Source: Erodium maritimum (Eukaryota > Streptophyta > Magnoliopsida > Geraniales > Geraniaceae). Taken from it: a stretch of 64,000 nucleotides of DNA. Location: the NCBI GenBank assembly GCA_963921825.1, contig OY997588.1, positions 134,075,203 through 134,139,202 of the forward strand, in the 5' to 3' direction. Under the pieces are notes generated by a model. That model saw only the letters and a list, made by a program, of their open reading frames with translations. It was not told where the DNA came from and made no database searches. Made by a program: the position numbers and the translations under genes. Below are positions 21,405 to 33,028 of this stretch, in pieces (position 1 is the stretch's first letter; every line of letters starts with the position of its first letter).

Positions 21405-22660
21405 CTGGTTTCATTTGAAACAGGTGTCTTATGAACTGATTTTCAAACCTCGGACCGAAGTCAATTAGGTGGGTAGAGTTAGGGAGTCTAAGTCTTGAGT
21501 TGCTTTGAGGGTTGTCCTAAATGGAACCTTACACTACAATGGTTGCATTACTTGATTGGTATCCTCTCCCTAGTGATCGGTGAAGCCGAATGGTTGAGAT
21601 CGGAATTGGATTAACGGTCAATGACCGACCCGCTATGCATTCATGGTAGGGTGAGCCAACGGTTGGTGGTGTTGCCCTTGTGGCGTATTACTTCGAAAAT
21701 TTTCAAGTTGTAGTTTGGTCCTATTCAAGTTGTGACTTGTGATTGACTGTTGGTCTGGAGCATGAGTACTCCATGTGTGCTGATATTGAGTGTTTTGGAT
21801 GGGGCGCGAGAACCCCGTATTCCGTTGTATGAGAGCTTTATATTGGGACACGAGTATCCCGTATGCATGTGTAGGTGGCGAGATTGGGACACGAGTATCC
21901 TGTATGCCCGTGTAGGTGGCGAGATTGGGACACGAGAATCCCGTATGCCCGTGTGTGGCGTGTTTGGGGCACGAGTACCCCGTAGTATTTGGGAGCATGA
22001 GAACTCCGTTTATTGACTGTGTGATGTCTTTGGCCGAGCATGAGAACTCTATGTACTTTTACCTTATGATTTTGTGTTGGTGGTTGTCCCGCTTAAGCGG
22101 AGGGTTAAGGGAAAATACGAATGGGTCATGCCGAATTTTCAGTAGAACTAAAATGTTTACACCATCACTGGTTGACTCAGGGGCGTCACTGTAGTTGAAC
22201 ATGATGGTTCGATGTCCAGTTGTTACAATAAGGTTCGGGGATGCCTGAATCAGGTTGTAACAACACGAGATCGACACGAAAAGCTTTGGGTGAAAGTTAA
22301 GGATTAAAGGGTGATTATTGAATTGAATTGTGTTAAGTGTTAAACCCCTCTTTGTGGAAGGATACTCGGGTGAAGGGTATGCCTGTTGATTTGTGCTTGT
22401 GTGGTGCTTGAGCTGGAACCCTCCTGTGGGAGTTGGTGGTTGATTGCTAAATCGCTGGTTGTTGCTGTGTGACGCATAGAGATGCGATCTTGTGTGCTAT
22501 ATTATAAGAGTATATATATGTATTAGTGTGAGGGGCGTATCTGTGGGTGACTTGTGTGACGCGTGTGTTCGTCCTTGTAACGTGTGAGAACCGTTGTTGA
22601 ACTAAGTACTGAACATGTGCGTTATCATTGCCCGGACCAATATGCGAACCACCAATCATT
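21405..22660 (+). mobile_element. Retrotransposon leader remnant without gag-pol
   Basis: Sequence downstream of the PBS has no gag, protease or reverse-transcriptase match and no long open frame. The second LTR is missing. This is either a deleted element or a non-autonomous derivative. Confidence 0.5.
21775..22060 (+). repeat. Imperfect tandem repeat, about 46-bp unit
   Basis: Units of the form GATTGGGACACGAGTATCCC followed by GTATGCCCGTGTAGGTGGC recur at about 21845, 21890 and 21930, with decayed copies on both sides. The repeats lie in the retrotransposon leader region. Confidence 0.75.
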
Positions 22661-22769
22661 GGAAAGCAATAAAATATGATGTAGTTCTATGATCTTGAGC
22701 AAAGCTCGATCAATCATCGAACGAGAGATAACGACAACGAATGCATGTCACTATCGCTACCAACTACCA

Positions 22770-23065
22770 CAAGTAGAGATAGCAACACCACTCGGCGAAT
22801 CGACTCAGCTACGCCTAGTTCACTTCCTAATTCCCGAATGCAACCAATAAAGATGAACACCAGATGTCAGGTAGAACTAAATAGAGTATCGAATTGCGAT
22901 ACTCTGGTACTACACAAGCATGAGAGGACTCTAAATAAATGTCGAATCTACTCAGCTACGCCTAGTTCAACCAACCTGACGACCGAATAAATCGATCATC
23001 AAGGAAAACTAAATAGTGCAATGAATCACGAAGCTCTAGTAATGCACAAGCATGAGTAAACTCTA
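22770..23065. repeat. Two-copy diverged direct repeat, about 150 bp each
   Basis: The blocks CTCAGCTACGCCTAGTTCA, AACTAAATAG, and CACAAGCATGAG followed by ACTCTAAAT occur in the same order twice (about 22800-22935 and 22950-23065). No gene is recognised. Confidence 0.65.
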
Positions 23066-24732
23066 AATCAAGGGTTATTTACGATTTGGTACCCAAATGT
23101 TTCGTCCACAAACGATATGGTACCCTTATGATTTTTTTTTTGCAATTTGGTACCCAAATGTTTCGTCCACGAACGATTTGGGTTAATAGGGTTAAAAAAC
23201 TAACAAACTAAAGTGAAAAAGACCATTTTACCCTTTATCATTTTAGTTGACTTTTGACTTAAGTGTAAAAAGACTAATTTACCCTTTTACTAGATTTTAT
23301 TTCATTAACATTTTAATTCATTATTAATAAAATCATATATTTCTTTATTAGTTCTTATTTATTTTACTTTTTGAAATTTTAATAAATTCAATTATTTTAC
23401 TTTTTGAAATTTTCATAAATATTTTTTATGTATATTCTTATAAAATTAGTTTACTATTCATTAATTATTGTATTTTTTAACAAATTTTATTATTTTCTAA
23501 TAATATTGATTTTTTTTCTTTCTAAATACTATATTTCTTATTTGATTTTTCATTTTTTTTCTTTTTTTCTTTTGTTTTACAAAAAAATCAAATGCATTTA
23601 TTTTCTTTTCTCTCTGTTCATGTTCATTCAGAAAATTAAAAAAAAAACTCAATTTGATTTTTTTTCAGATTCATGTTCATTCACAAAACCAAATCCGATA
23701 ATAACAGAAATTTGTGTTTTTAATCCCACCATAAATAAAAAAAACAAGTATGAATGAACATTAAGAAGGTAGGTGCTCCCTAAACCACAACCCATCGCAG
23801 CCGCTCCCTGCTATCTTCGATGTTCTAGTTCCAAAGTCAGATTTCCTCTTTTCGATTTGCAAAATCAAAATAATTTTCAATCCAAAACCCTCGATCGATT
23901 CTGGAAGGAAGAAGAAGGCAGAGTCATGGTTGGATTTCCAAGGGGCGACCTTCTTCTCCGGCGAGCAAGGGCGAGAAGCCGAGAATGGCCGAGCTTGTCG
24001 ACTGTTTGTTCGTAGATCTGAAACTCGAGGGCGTACGCCGGACACGATCTGGGCCGAGGAGATGGTGGGTCTTCTCCGGCGAGCTGCGATGATTGGAGGA
24101 CAAGCGGCGGTGAGACGATGGAAGGTTCTTCTCCGACATGCAAGGTCTTCGTGGATCTGGAGAATAAATCGATGTCCGAACTCCGGGAGAGAGAATAAAA
24201 TGAACTCGGGGAGGAGGTGTTGATTTGGCTGAAATGGTGAAGACGAAGCACCGCGTTGCCGCCGTCGCGCCCTATCGCCCTGTCATGCCCTGTCGTCGCC
24301 GTGGTGAATAGGGCTGTGCACGGTCGGATATCTGGCCCGACCCGAACATGTTTGAATCTGACCGTATATTTAGGGATCGGATAAGTTGGAATCAACATCC
24401 GACCGTCGGATCCACATTCTCGGTTCAAATCCGTCCATTCATATTTCAGTTGGATCGGGTCATAACCGAAAATCCGCAACTTAATTTTTTAACCTATCAA
24501 AACCTCTACTCTCTGTACCCAAGTCAAACTCAGCCGCTATGTTTGTCCCTCAAAACCCACGTATGTGAGATATTAGTCGCCTCACCGGGAAACATGGAGA
24601 AGATTAGAGGCGAAAGGAAGAAGAATGAAGAAGAATGAAGCGATGTAGAGGTTCGTTGGAGACGAAATAAAAGGTGGACAAGAGGAAGAAAGAAAGCAGG
24701 GAAAAGTGGGATTGTGGCGGAGAGAGGGACGA

Positions 24733-26545
24733 TGTCACGCCCCAAACCCGGTTTTGACCGGACTCGAGATGTGACCTGAGTTAATAATGGAAAATAATGG
24801 ACAATTAATAGATCTTTTAAAACTTCAAATAAACTCCATCAAATCCTCATAATGAATAATCCAAAAACCTCAAATATGAGTCAAAACTCAACATTAAGTG
24901 CAAGATAAATAGTGTTTAGTACAAAAGACCAACACATCTCTAGAATAACCCCCAAAACATCCAGAAGCTCCCGAGCCTCGAACTCCCTAAACATCAGGGA
25001 CACCTGTAAAAATAGTAAGAAAACCATAGGGGTGAGTTTGTGCTCAGTAGGGAAAATCGGAAATAAAATAACCTTCAGTTTAGTAACAAAAACTGCCTTA
25101 GCATGGCAACGCAAATTACGATTAAACACTATCAAACAATGAAATACTAGGAATCATTATAAATAAGAATAATATCGCATTCTCAAACATAACTGTAACT
25201 TTAAAAGATTACGTGAAAAGTACTATAAGTATTTCATAACCATTAAAATGGGAGCAAGTAATATCATACCAACCACTTGCTTTCTCAAGCCTCCGATCCA
25301 TGAATAGATTCTGGTGTCACATCGGTTCCCATACTCCGATCCACCAGAGAATTCATATCATATCAGATTTTCCCTCGGTCCAGAGGAGGCACATGCATCG
25401 GGGCACCGGAAACAATCCCAAAGGGACGCTTATCATCGGGATTCTCGGAAATGCCTCCAAAGGACCATTTGTCATAGGGAACCAAGGTAGTGCTCCCGCA
25501 GGACGCATACACTTGGGTGAAACAACAAGTAACCATTCCCTGCAGGGTAAATCATCCAATTGCCCCACAGGGTCCACCTCCAATGCCCTCAGGCTCCGAT
25601 CATCAATGCCCCGCAGGGTCCAATAACCAATTCCCGCAGGGTCCAATACTCAATGCCCCGCATGGTTCAATAACCAATGCCCTCAGGCTCCGATAATCAA
25701 TGCCCCGCAGGGTCCAATAACCAATCATTATCCCGTAGGATCTGCCAAACATCATGGTAGGAATCATCAAAACCTCAACAATTCAAACTAATTCCAACTT
25801 CAAAAACCAATAAAACCCAAGGATTTCCATCAAACACCAACAAATACTTCTCAACAACATCATCTAACACTAACCCAATCAAAACTCAACAACTTCTAGC
25901 AAAACCAAGCCAAAACCCATGAAATGAAATGAAAGGAAAAGAGATTTAGATAGTGTTCTTACCTTTAGGAGAATGAGATGAATAAGATGGTGAGATTTTG
26001 GAGAAGAAAGTGGTAGAAAAAGAACCCAAGGTGCCTCCTTTCACTTGCTTCTTCTTCAAGACTCCATTGCTCTTCCTCTTCTTCTTTTCTCTCTATATGG
26101 TCGGCCAACACTAGCAAATAAGATGAAATTGTTGCTCCCTTTTTCTTTAATAGACCTAATTGGTAAAAAGACCAAAGGCCCCTTTAGATATTTTCCCACT
26201 TTGAGGCCCTTAGGAGGGTATAATGGTCCAAGACCACTCCTTTCCTCTCTTCTAATATTTTAGGGACATGTTTCCAAGTAGGGTCCAATAGTCTCCACTT
26301 AAATTTCCAGCACATTAATTAATTTGGCTTTAGTCGATATAAAATCCAATTTTGACCAAAATGACTTTCCCCAATATTATACTCAAACGAAAGGAAACGG
26401 CCCAATTAAGCCAACCGTGATGACGGCTAAGCTTTTTGGGCCCCGGAAAAGCCCCGAGTGACCTCCTGAGTCATCGGTTGACTTTTCCGGCCGAAAGTCA
26501 AACTTGTCTTAGAAGTCACTGGTTCGACCGGGAGCAGTTCTTACA
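24733..26545 (-). mobile_element. Solo LTR of the same Ty3/gypsy-type family
   Basis: Read on the minus strand, it begins TGTAAGAACTGC and ends GGGGCGTGACA, closely related to the LTR at 19379-21389. A perfect 5-bp duplication, GACGA, is at 24728-24732 and 26546-26550. There is no internal region, so this is a solo LTR left by recombination between two LTRs. Within it, 25480-25740 is a tandem array of short units (AATGCCCCGCAGGGTCCA). Confidence 0.9.
25545..25740 (-). repeat. Tandem repeat of about 20-35-bp units inside the solo LTR
   Basis: CAATGCCCCGCAGGGTCCA and CCAATGCCCTCAGGCTCCGAT alternate several times with small changes. Reading frames across the array (25300-25696) are products of the repeat and not genes. 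Confidence 0.7.
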
Positions 26546-27345
26546 GACGATGGTGAGGCGATTAACCATGTTGTGGTCTTTCTTCGATTTGCTGTTCGTG
26601 ATAGAGGGATTCACTGTTCGTTTGGAATTTTGAGGGAAGAAGCCTATGGTTCGTTGTTTGTGAGAGAGAAAGAGGAAGTTTCAAATCTACAAGAAGAAGA
26701 TGAGGTTAGTAGAAATAAGGATTGTGTAAGGATAAGATGTAGATGGAGATGGGATCACGTGTGGTTGAGAGAAGAGTTGTTGACAACTAAGGTGTATTAA
26801 ATGCCCTTTAATGGATTGTGTGGCTGAGAATGTGAGTGGGAATTAATTACAAATGGGTTGAACTTGAAGTATAGTTGGTGCTGATCGGGTGGGTCGGGTG
26901 ACCCGCGGGTCTCAGACTCATAATCCATCTCCCACCCGATATTTATCGGATATTGAGATATTTGATCCGTAATCCGATCCGTTACCCGCGGATATGTCTC
27001 ATACGGGTTTCGGATCGGTCGGATTATGGATCAGGTTGTGGGTCACGGGTTTTTTGAACACCCCTAGTGGTGAAGATGAGAATGAGCACATGTTTAGGTT
27101 CTGTGAGATATGAGATTGGGACATAGATAGGTTAGATGATTAGGGTAAGTAAGGTTAGAATAGATTAGATTAGATAATAAAGTTAGATGAGGTTTAGTTT
27201 AGGTTTTGATTTTTTAAATTTTTTATTATTTTATTATTATATCTTAAATTTATTTTTATTCTCAAATTTAATTTAATCTACAATTATTTTTTTAATTTAA
27301 TTTAATATTATTATCCAAGGATAAAATGGTAATTTAGTGGCTCCC

Positions 27346-28080
27346 AATGATGACTAATAATTATATATCATTACTATTTCCTTTATAAAAAAAAGTATTG
27401 TCGACCATATTTCCTTTATTCGGGTCAATACTATTTACTTTAAGACAAACCAGTATTACTCAATGATGAGAATTCCTAAGAGGGTAATGTAAATCATGTG
27501 GTGTTTGTACGTATACTAGCCGTTGGGATTTTTTTTCCTTTTTCAAATTATCAAAATTAATTACTTTTGACCATATTAATAAATTATTGTTGACCATATT
27601 AAATTTTTCCCAACATCAGATGTAATTTGTTTTCCACATTAATTATCAAAAATAATTACTAGCCGTTTGAGTTTTAATTTTTCTCTAGTTTTTTGGTTAA
27701 ATATTTTTTTAGTATACTTTTGTTTTGCCCATAAACTTTTAAATCCTATATGTTTCAAAATGTACAATTTGATATTTTTTTTTATTTTGTCTACTAATCT
27801 TTATGGATTATTTTATTCCATTAGTCATATAATACCATGTGTCAGTTAATAAATAGTAAAATTATGATTTTACTTTTAATTATTTATACACTATAAATTG
27901 TATTAGAAAATTATCTTTATACCCTTATTCAATAATAAATAAAATAAATAAATAAATAAGTATAAAAATAAATTAATAAAATAATTAAAACAAACTTAAT
28001 TTAGAAATAAAATAAAATCTAACTTACTTGATCCATATTTCTTATTCAATTCCAGTACATTTCAATTTGCAATACCTAAT
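27346..28080. other. AT-rich intergenic DNA
   Basis: Very AT-rich sequence with AAATAAATAAATAAAT-type runs near 27935-27960. No gene is recognised. Confidence 0.5.
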
Positions 28081-29160
28081 CCCATGCAACTCGTTGCTCT
28101 AAGTAGTGATCAAGCGGAAATGGTGATAGTGACGATGTCAGCGAGGGGAGACGACGACGGTGAGTAGTGACAAGTGAGGCCTGATTAGGGAGACAACGCC
28201 CTAGTCTCAAGGCCATCACTGCCGTTCTTGGCAATTCATCCATGGGGGCCTTCCCTTCCTCTGCAACGGGGGAAGTGCATTAGGGTTGGCATCCGGAACC
28301 TCATCTGAGAGAATGCGTACCTGGTCCCAAGTAATCTTAGGAACAGGTGCACGACCAGGAACCAGACCTAGGGGACCCTCAACCCTAGGCAGGGCTGAGA
28401 TAACATCAGTCGGCGTTGAAACCCTAGGAGCCCCGTTGCCAAGCAGCGGTGCCAAAGCAAGGTCATGGCACACAGGGAGGAGCGGGGTGCTCGGGATTGA
28501 GGGGTCCAACGTAATGGTACTCGCGGGCACGCCGAAACTCTAGGGTTCAGGGGAACCATAGTGGGATCACGGGCCGACTTGTTTCGGGAGAGCTGGAGCG
28601 GTAGCATGGCTTGTAGGGCACGACGTCCCTCTAGTGCTCAAAGGAACCAGAGCGAGGTCGCGGCTTGTTGCGTAAGGCAGTCCGCTAAGTTTTAGAGGAG
28701 GTAGGGCGAGAAGGCCCTTACTTGGGGAAGAAGGCACCGGTGGTCGACGCAGAGGCCTCCCCCATTTCGGTTTAACCACCCGGGTAGGAGACGATGACCC
28801 TACGGCGAAGGAGACCTCCTCTGAGATCTATCCCAGAGGCGGAGGGATCGCAACTTGGAGGGTCGGCTTCGGCTTCTGTCGGCGACGCTCCACCTTCCCA
28901 GGTTTCGCTGCTGCGACGGGTTGGTGGGGGCACGGGAAGGGAAGAAGAGAACCACTGATAGGAACAACGACGAGTATCACCGACATGTTGCTGGCTACAA
29001 ACATAAAGACAGAGGTTTTTGGGAAGAACTCCATAGCAATCGACTGTTGGGGTAGAAAGAAGTCTCAAAATTAAGACAATCTTACGAAGATCTCGTTGTT
29101 TTTCTAAAAGAAACGTAATTAGATAATTCAATAATTGTATCCACAGATCCCAAGAACGAC
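28080..29160. other. GC-rich block with overlapping open frames, origin unknown
   Basis: The block is markedly more GC-rich than its surroundings and has open frames of 60-119 codons on both strands (for example 28216-28530 and 28772-29131 on the minus strand). None shows a known domain, and the frames overlap each other. It resembles the GC-rich halves of the short retroelements in this window, but no tail or target duplication was found. The AT-rich 29160-29762 beyond it is the 3' flank of the RING gene. Confidence 0.4.
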
Positions 29161-29762
29161 TTGATCTTGCTTACTCATATATGGTTTGACCCTTGACTTA
29201 TTGTATGATTCCACCTGAACATACACGTATTTATTAAGCTTCCTTTTCCGGAAAAACAACAGTACACTTGCAGAATATATAATCTCATATCTGCTAATTT
29301 TAATTAGTGTGTTCACAACACAAAATATATATTATTGCAATGCTGTTTGAAAGCTTATGCCAATACAATACACACGTAATTTAAATGATTATTCGTCCTC
29401 ACTTTATCTGATAAAACCTATTGTCTTTTCACTAATTTGCCTTTTAAATTGCCCATTCAAGATATTCCTTTACACCCCAAACAAATCTTCGTTCACTAAT
29501 GATCATTGAACACAATATTAAGATAACTATATTTTAATTCATCCATCAATTTCGTTTAATTCTAAATAATAAAATAATGTATATTAAAATCAAGTGGTAG
29601 AGCAATGTCATTCTCATAACTTTTATGGATAGAATAAATTAATTTCAACATGGCGTGACAATTTAAAAAATACCATTCACAATCCTTGCATTTACTTGTA
29701 ACATTCAATGTTCTAACCAGAAAAAAGAAAAGAAAAGAATATGCTCATTGAAGAAGCAATAG

Positions 29763-30113
29763 TCAAGAAGAACCTATACAATATTCGAGAAGAAAAGTCC
29801 GGCACAATGGGCACGTAAATTGGTTCCGATCAAGCCAGCTCCTGATGCAATCCGTATGGAAGACATGACCACATCTACAAAGCTTGCTCGCCAAATCTTC
29901 CTCACCGAACTCCGCCAAGCACACCGAGCACGCCTCGGTGCCGCCGCCTCTCAAGTCTCCGAACCTAGCCACCGGAAGGCCGTAGCTCTTGGCCGGAGAC
30001 CGGAATATGCTGAAGACGGCGTTCTTGAGTTCAACGAATGGGAGCAATATGCAAGTGCAGAAAATCAAGGCCGCGGCGCTCGCCGGAGAACCGGCATACA
30101 ATAAGCAGATCAT
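29763..30113 (-). CDS. Small RING-H2 zinc-finger protein, probable E3 ubiquitin ligase
   Basis: An intronless frame of 116 residues. The N-terminus has a hydrophobic segment (about residues 9-28), likely a membrane anchor. A C3H2C3 RING-H2 finger spans residues 62-104: Cys62, Cys65, Cys81, His83, His86, Cys89, Cys101, Cys104, with Trp93 before the last Cys pair. RING-H2 proteins transfer ubiquitin from an E2 enzyme to a substrate. The size, single exon and NQFTCPLCR ending resemble the RHA2/XERICO-like group, but the exact family member cannot be settled by eye. A TATA box lies about 60 bases upstream. The opposite-strand frame 29820-30104 is its shadow. Confidence 0.88.
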   Translation of the reverse strand: MICLLYAGSPASAAALIFCTCILLPFVELKNAVFSIFRSPAKSYGLPVARFGDLRGGGTEACSVCLAEFGEEDLASKLCRCGHVFHTDCIRSWLDRNQFTCPLCRTFLLEYCIGSS

Positions 30114-30173
30114 GGTTTAGATTATTGGGGGAATGAATGAGATGAGGATGTATCATCTAGATGGGTGTTGGGG

Positions 30174-30181
30174 TTTATATA
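30174..30181 (-). promoter_or_regulatory. TATA box for the RING-H2 gene
   Basis: The minus strand reads TATATAAA 61 bases upstream of the start codon at 30113. The position is typical for a plant promoter with a short 5' UTR. Confidence 0.6.
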
Positions 30182-30489
30182 GGAAAGGTTACTTGCAATT
30201 TGGTGTTCTTGTTTTGTGGCTGACTTTGAATTAAATGTGGTTTTAAAAAGAGTTGACGATTAGGATGTAGTATTTGGTACGTATTAAATTGATTTTATTT
30301 ATACCCGTTGTCATGAAGGGTGGTTCAGTGAACTTCGGCATCGCCGGGACAAACGGGGCCGGCACCGACCCCACTTGCTTCTTGTCTGATCTTTTAACTC
30401 GCCTTTTAGAACACAAATTTAAAAGGGGTAGAGGAAATAATTTACTTAATCATCTCAAAGTCATTACTTTTCTCTACGAAAAATCCTAG

Positions 30490-32275
30490 CCGCCAGTTAG
30501 TGTAGCCCCTTCATTCTCCTCCACCCGTTAGCGGAGCTAAGCCTCGAGTTATGGACGTCGTCGGTGGTAACCACCTCTCCCTCCTTTTTCTTTGACTCGT
30601 GTTTTGCTTTTCTACCTCCCTATCTGTCTTCGTATTCCTCACCTTCGTAGCTTGAGGAAGTAGTGTTGTAGTCGGGTTTTACAGGGTTGCTAGGGAAGGT
30701 CTCTCACCGACGTGTGGCCGGTGACGCGTCAGTTCTTTGTCGTTCTTCCTCTGCTCTTTCTGGGCCCTTCGGTTCCAAATCTCGTCTCGTCTCGGGTCAA
30801 ATTTGGGCTAACTCATGGTTTGGGTCTGAAGCCGTCTCTGTCCTGACTCGTCGGAGCTTTGTCTTGTTGTTGCCTCGCTATCGTCAGCTCGTCGAAGCCA
30901 ACCATTCGTGTTCGTTGCTGGGGCGCAGATCTATTTTGCTCCTTCTAGTTGGTTCCGACCTGGAGCTCAAGCCTCGAGTCCTTATCTCTGGCCCTCCTCT
31001 AGCGTTGTTGTTGCTAAAGTCTAGACAGATCTCTGACGACTCTAATCGTCTGATTTCCCTAGCCATGTTGTAGTTGTCTTTGAAGTTGGTGTTTTAGGAG
31101 GGGTTACAGCTTTGGGTCGGACGGAGTTGGACTTCGATTGTGCTGACCTATTGTGGCTCTTGACGAAGTTTGGTTATATTTACCTTATTCTACTTTTTCT
31201 ACCGTGACACTTAACTTCTGGCCTTTGTGGCGGACATCGCTTTTTCATAAGGCGTAGTGATTGTGGTGTTAGCAATTTTAAGGAGCTTAGCCCGATTTTG
31301 GTGTTGGCCTCTGGAATCCTCGACTCTACTATAGATTGTTCCTATTGGTGGTGGTTGTGGAGCCTATCTTGTTTCCTTAGAGGTGAATAATCCAGTTCTG
31401 GTCGTGTGACGTGCTTCTTCATCTTCTCGGGTGTTGATCGTTGTGGATTTGAGCTAGTCGCGATTGGAGATTCGTTTGGTTGCTTGGCGTTTCATTTCAA
31501 ATCTGGTCGTGGGACGCGCTTCTTCTACCTCTTGGGTGTTGATCGTTGTGGATCTGGCGGTTCGCTGTGGTTTTGGTACTTGTACTCCTAACCCTTGACT
31601 TTTGATTGTGTTCCCACATTGTCTCTTTGTCGTAGTTTTCTTGATATTTAGTTGCTTCCTTTCACTTTCGTGATTAGGACTCGCTGGTTCTAGGTGTTGG
31701 CTGTCAGCGAGGGTTTGGTCATTATGCCTCTTAACGATTACCTTCAGATTAGACTATCGGGTATAGTGTGTTCGGTTGGGTTTTGTCTTCCGATCTGTCT
31801 CTTTCGTTTGCGGTGTTGGCTGACGATTAGTTAGTCACCGTCTACCAGTCTTTGTGATAGGGGAATGGTCCTAATGAGACAGGGTATCCCTTTTCTAGGA
31901 AGTTGGTTGGGTTTGTATCAGTATCGTTTTGAGTTTAAAGGTTAGAAAAATTAGGTTTTGACCTAGTTTTAAAATCTAGTGTGCTTCATGGTAGGAAAAT
32001 CAAGTTATAGACATATATCATCTTATGTTCTTAATGTTTGTAAAATATGGGCCTTCAAACCTTTTGAATTGTGTTCTCCCTTGTTGGGATTCTTCAAAGG
32101 CGGTTTTTCTTGACAACGCACGAGTCTGTATTAGGCATTGGTTGGTTGTCTCTTTACACCCTTATAGTTAGCTGAGTCCTTCTTTGAGTTTTTGAAGTCT
32201 GTAGCTAGACCTTCTTGTACTCCTCTTTTACCTAAGGATAAGTTTTAATATAATTTTTTTTCCCGATAAAATAAA
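30490..32275 (+). mobile_element. GC-rich short non-LTR retroelement-like sequence (family 1)
   Basis: A GC-rich 5' part rich in TCG and CTC motifs gives way to T/G-rich sequence and an A-rich end (CCCGATAAAATAAA, about 32261-32274). The end layout matches the ends at 40150 and 54555 and the reverse complement at 37440. An internal duplication of about 110 bp centres on GGTGTTGATCGTTGTGGAT (31430 and 31540). No target duplication was found and borders are approximate. No protein family is recognised in its frames. Confidence 0.5.
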
Positions 32276-32350
32276 TGGTTATATACTTTTTGGTACCCTT
32301 ATGTTCCGTCCACGAACGATTTGGTAACTCATTCATACTACTTTTGGATT
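32276..32350 (+). repeat. Fragment of a MULE terminal repeat
   Basis: TTTGGTACCCTTATGTTCCGTCCACGAACGATTTGGTA is nearly the same as subterminal sequence of the MULEs at 23072 and 62210. Only this piece is present. Confidence 0.55.
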
Positions 32351-32559
32351 TTTATATTTTTGTGTTCGAATCGGTTATCAGTTTTAACCAGACCAGATCG
32401 AATCATTTGGGCTTAAGATTTTGGACCCAAGTCTACACAATTTTGGAACAAGAGCTACTATGCCTATATGTAGTAATTTTTCCTCTTTACTCCGATAATT
32501 TATCGAAAGACCCATCAATATTTACAGGTCGGCAATGAGGTGAGGGCATATCTGTAATT

Positions 32560-33023
32560 AGAGAAGACCAGTCTGGGTAGAGAAATGACATATCCTATGC
32601 TCATCCTTTAGCGCAAAGATAAGGCTTTGCGGGTAGCAGGAAGGGCTTTTACTCTGTTCTCTGCCACTGAGTCGCTAACAATACCCTAGGCTCTCACTCA
32701 AGCGCATGTTGCAAAGTTTCAGGTAAAGATGCTCCCTTTCACACTCCCTCTTCCTATTTATCTCCTTCTCCTCGTTCCTGCACACGGAAATGTATATGGG
32801 CTTGTGAAGAATTTAGCTTTCTAATTATGAAACACAATTTACACCCTTTTCAAGGTGTCATTTACTGAATGCTAGTACCCATTTGGTTTCAGTGTTATGG
32901 TGACATTTACATTGATCTGAATTGGAAAATTAGTAGACGTGTGCTCAAACTTCAAAATGGGTTTTCGATTTAGAGTTGGAATCTGTCTAGTTTAAGGTTG
33001 TTCTGTTCTACTTTGGTTGTCAG
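32560..33023 (+). other. 5' UTR exon and leader intron of MTERF6
   Basis: A GT donor at 32723 (AAGTTTCAG then GTAAAG) and an AG acceptor at 33022-33023 define a likely 301-bp leader intron just before the start codon. The transcription start is not determined; 32560 is an approximate 5' border. Confidence 0.5.
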
Positions 33024-33028
33024 GAGAC

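Larger units (their letters stand above)
24309..27066. mobile_element. hAT-superfamily non-autonomous element, interrupted by a solo LTR
   Basis: Ends are TAGGGCTGTGCACGG at the left and TGAACACCCCTA at the right, which are imperfect inverted repeats of hAT type. A perfect 8-bp target duplication, GTGGTGAA, is at 24301-24308 and 27067-27074. Subterminal sequence on both sides is rich in CGGATnnGGnCCGA-like motifs. Excluding the LTR inside it, the element is about 945 bp, with no transposase. It sits in the GC-rich interior of the truncated MULE. Confidence 0.85.
23072..27345. mobile_element. Truncated Mutator-like element hosting nested insertions
   Basis: The left end begins GGGTTATTTACGATTTGGTACC, the same terminus as the complete MULE at 62210-63838. 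Its next 200 bases match the inverted right end of that element (shared block TTTAGTTGACTTTTGACTTA). The interior left of the hAT insertion is AT-rich, then GC-rich (23800-24300). Beyond the hAT insertion the sequence resumes at 27075 with TTAGAATAGATTAGATTAG-type DNA, like the other MULE. The right terminus is absent, and similarity fades near 27345, so the element is truncated. The 200-codon minus-strand frame at 23877-24479 crosses the hAT border and is not believed to be a gene. Confidence 0.65.

Noticed and set aside
23877..24479. 200-codon minus-strand open frame
   Set aside because: It spans the border of the hAT insertion (24309) and the MULE interior, overlaps other long frames on both strands and shows no domain.
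25300..25696. Frames of 68-108 codons in the solo LTR
   Set aside because: They are made by the short tandem repeat of the LTR and have no known domain.
29820..30104. Plus-strand frame opposite the RING-H2 gene
   Set aside because: Shadow of the minus-strand RING gene, whose Cys/His pattern is clear.
33017..33028. TTG start for MTERF6 twelve bases upstream of the ATG
   Set aside because: It lies in the leader intron before the AG acceptor at 33022-33023; the ATG at 33029 matches the family N-terminus.
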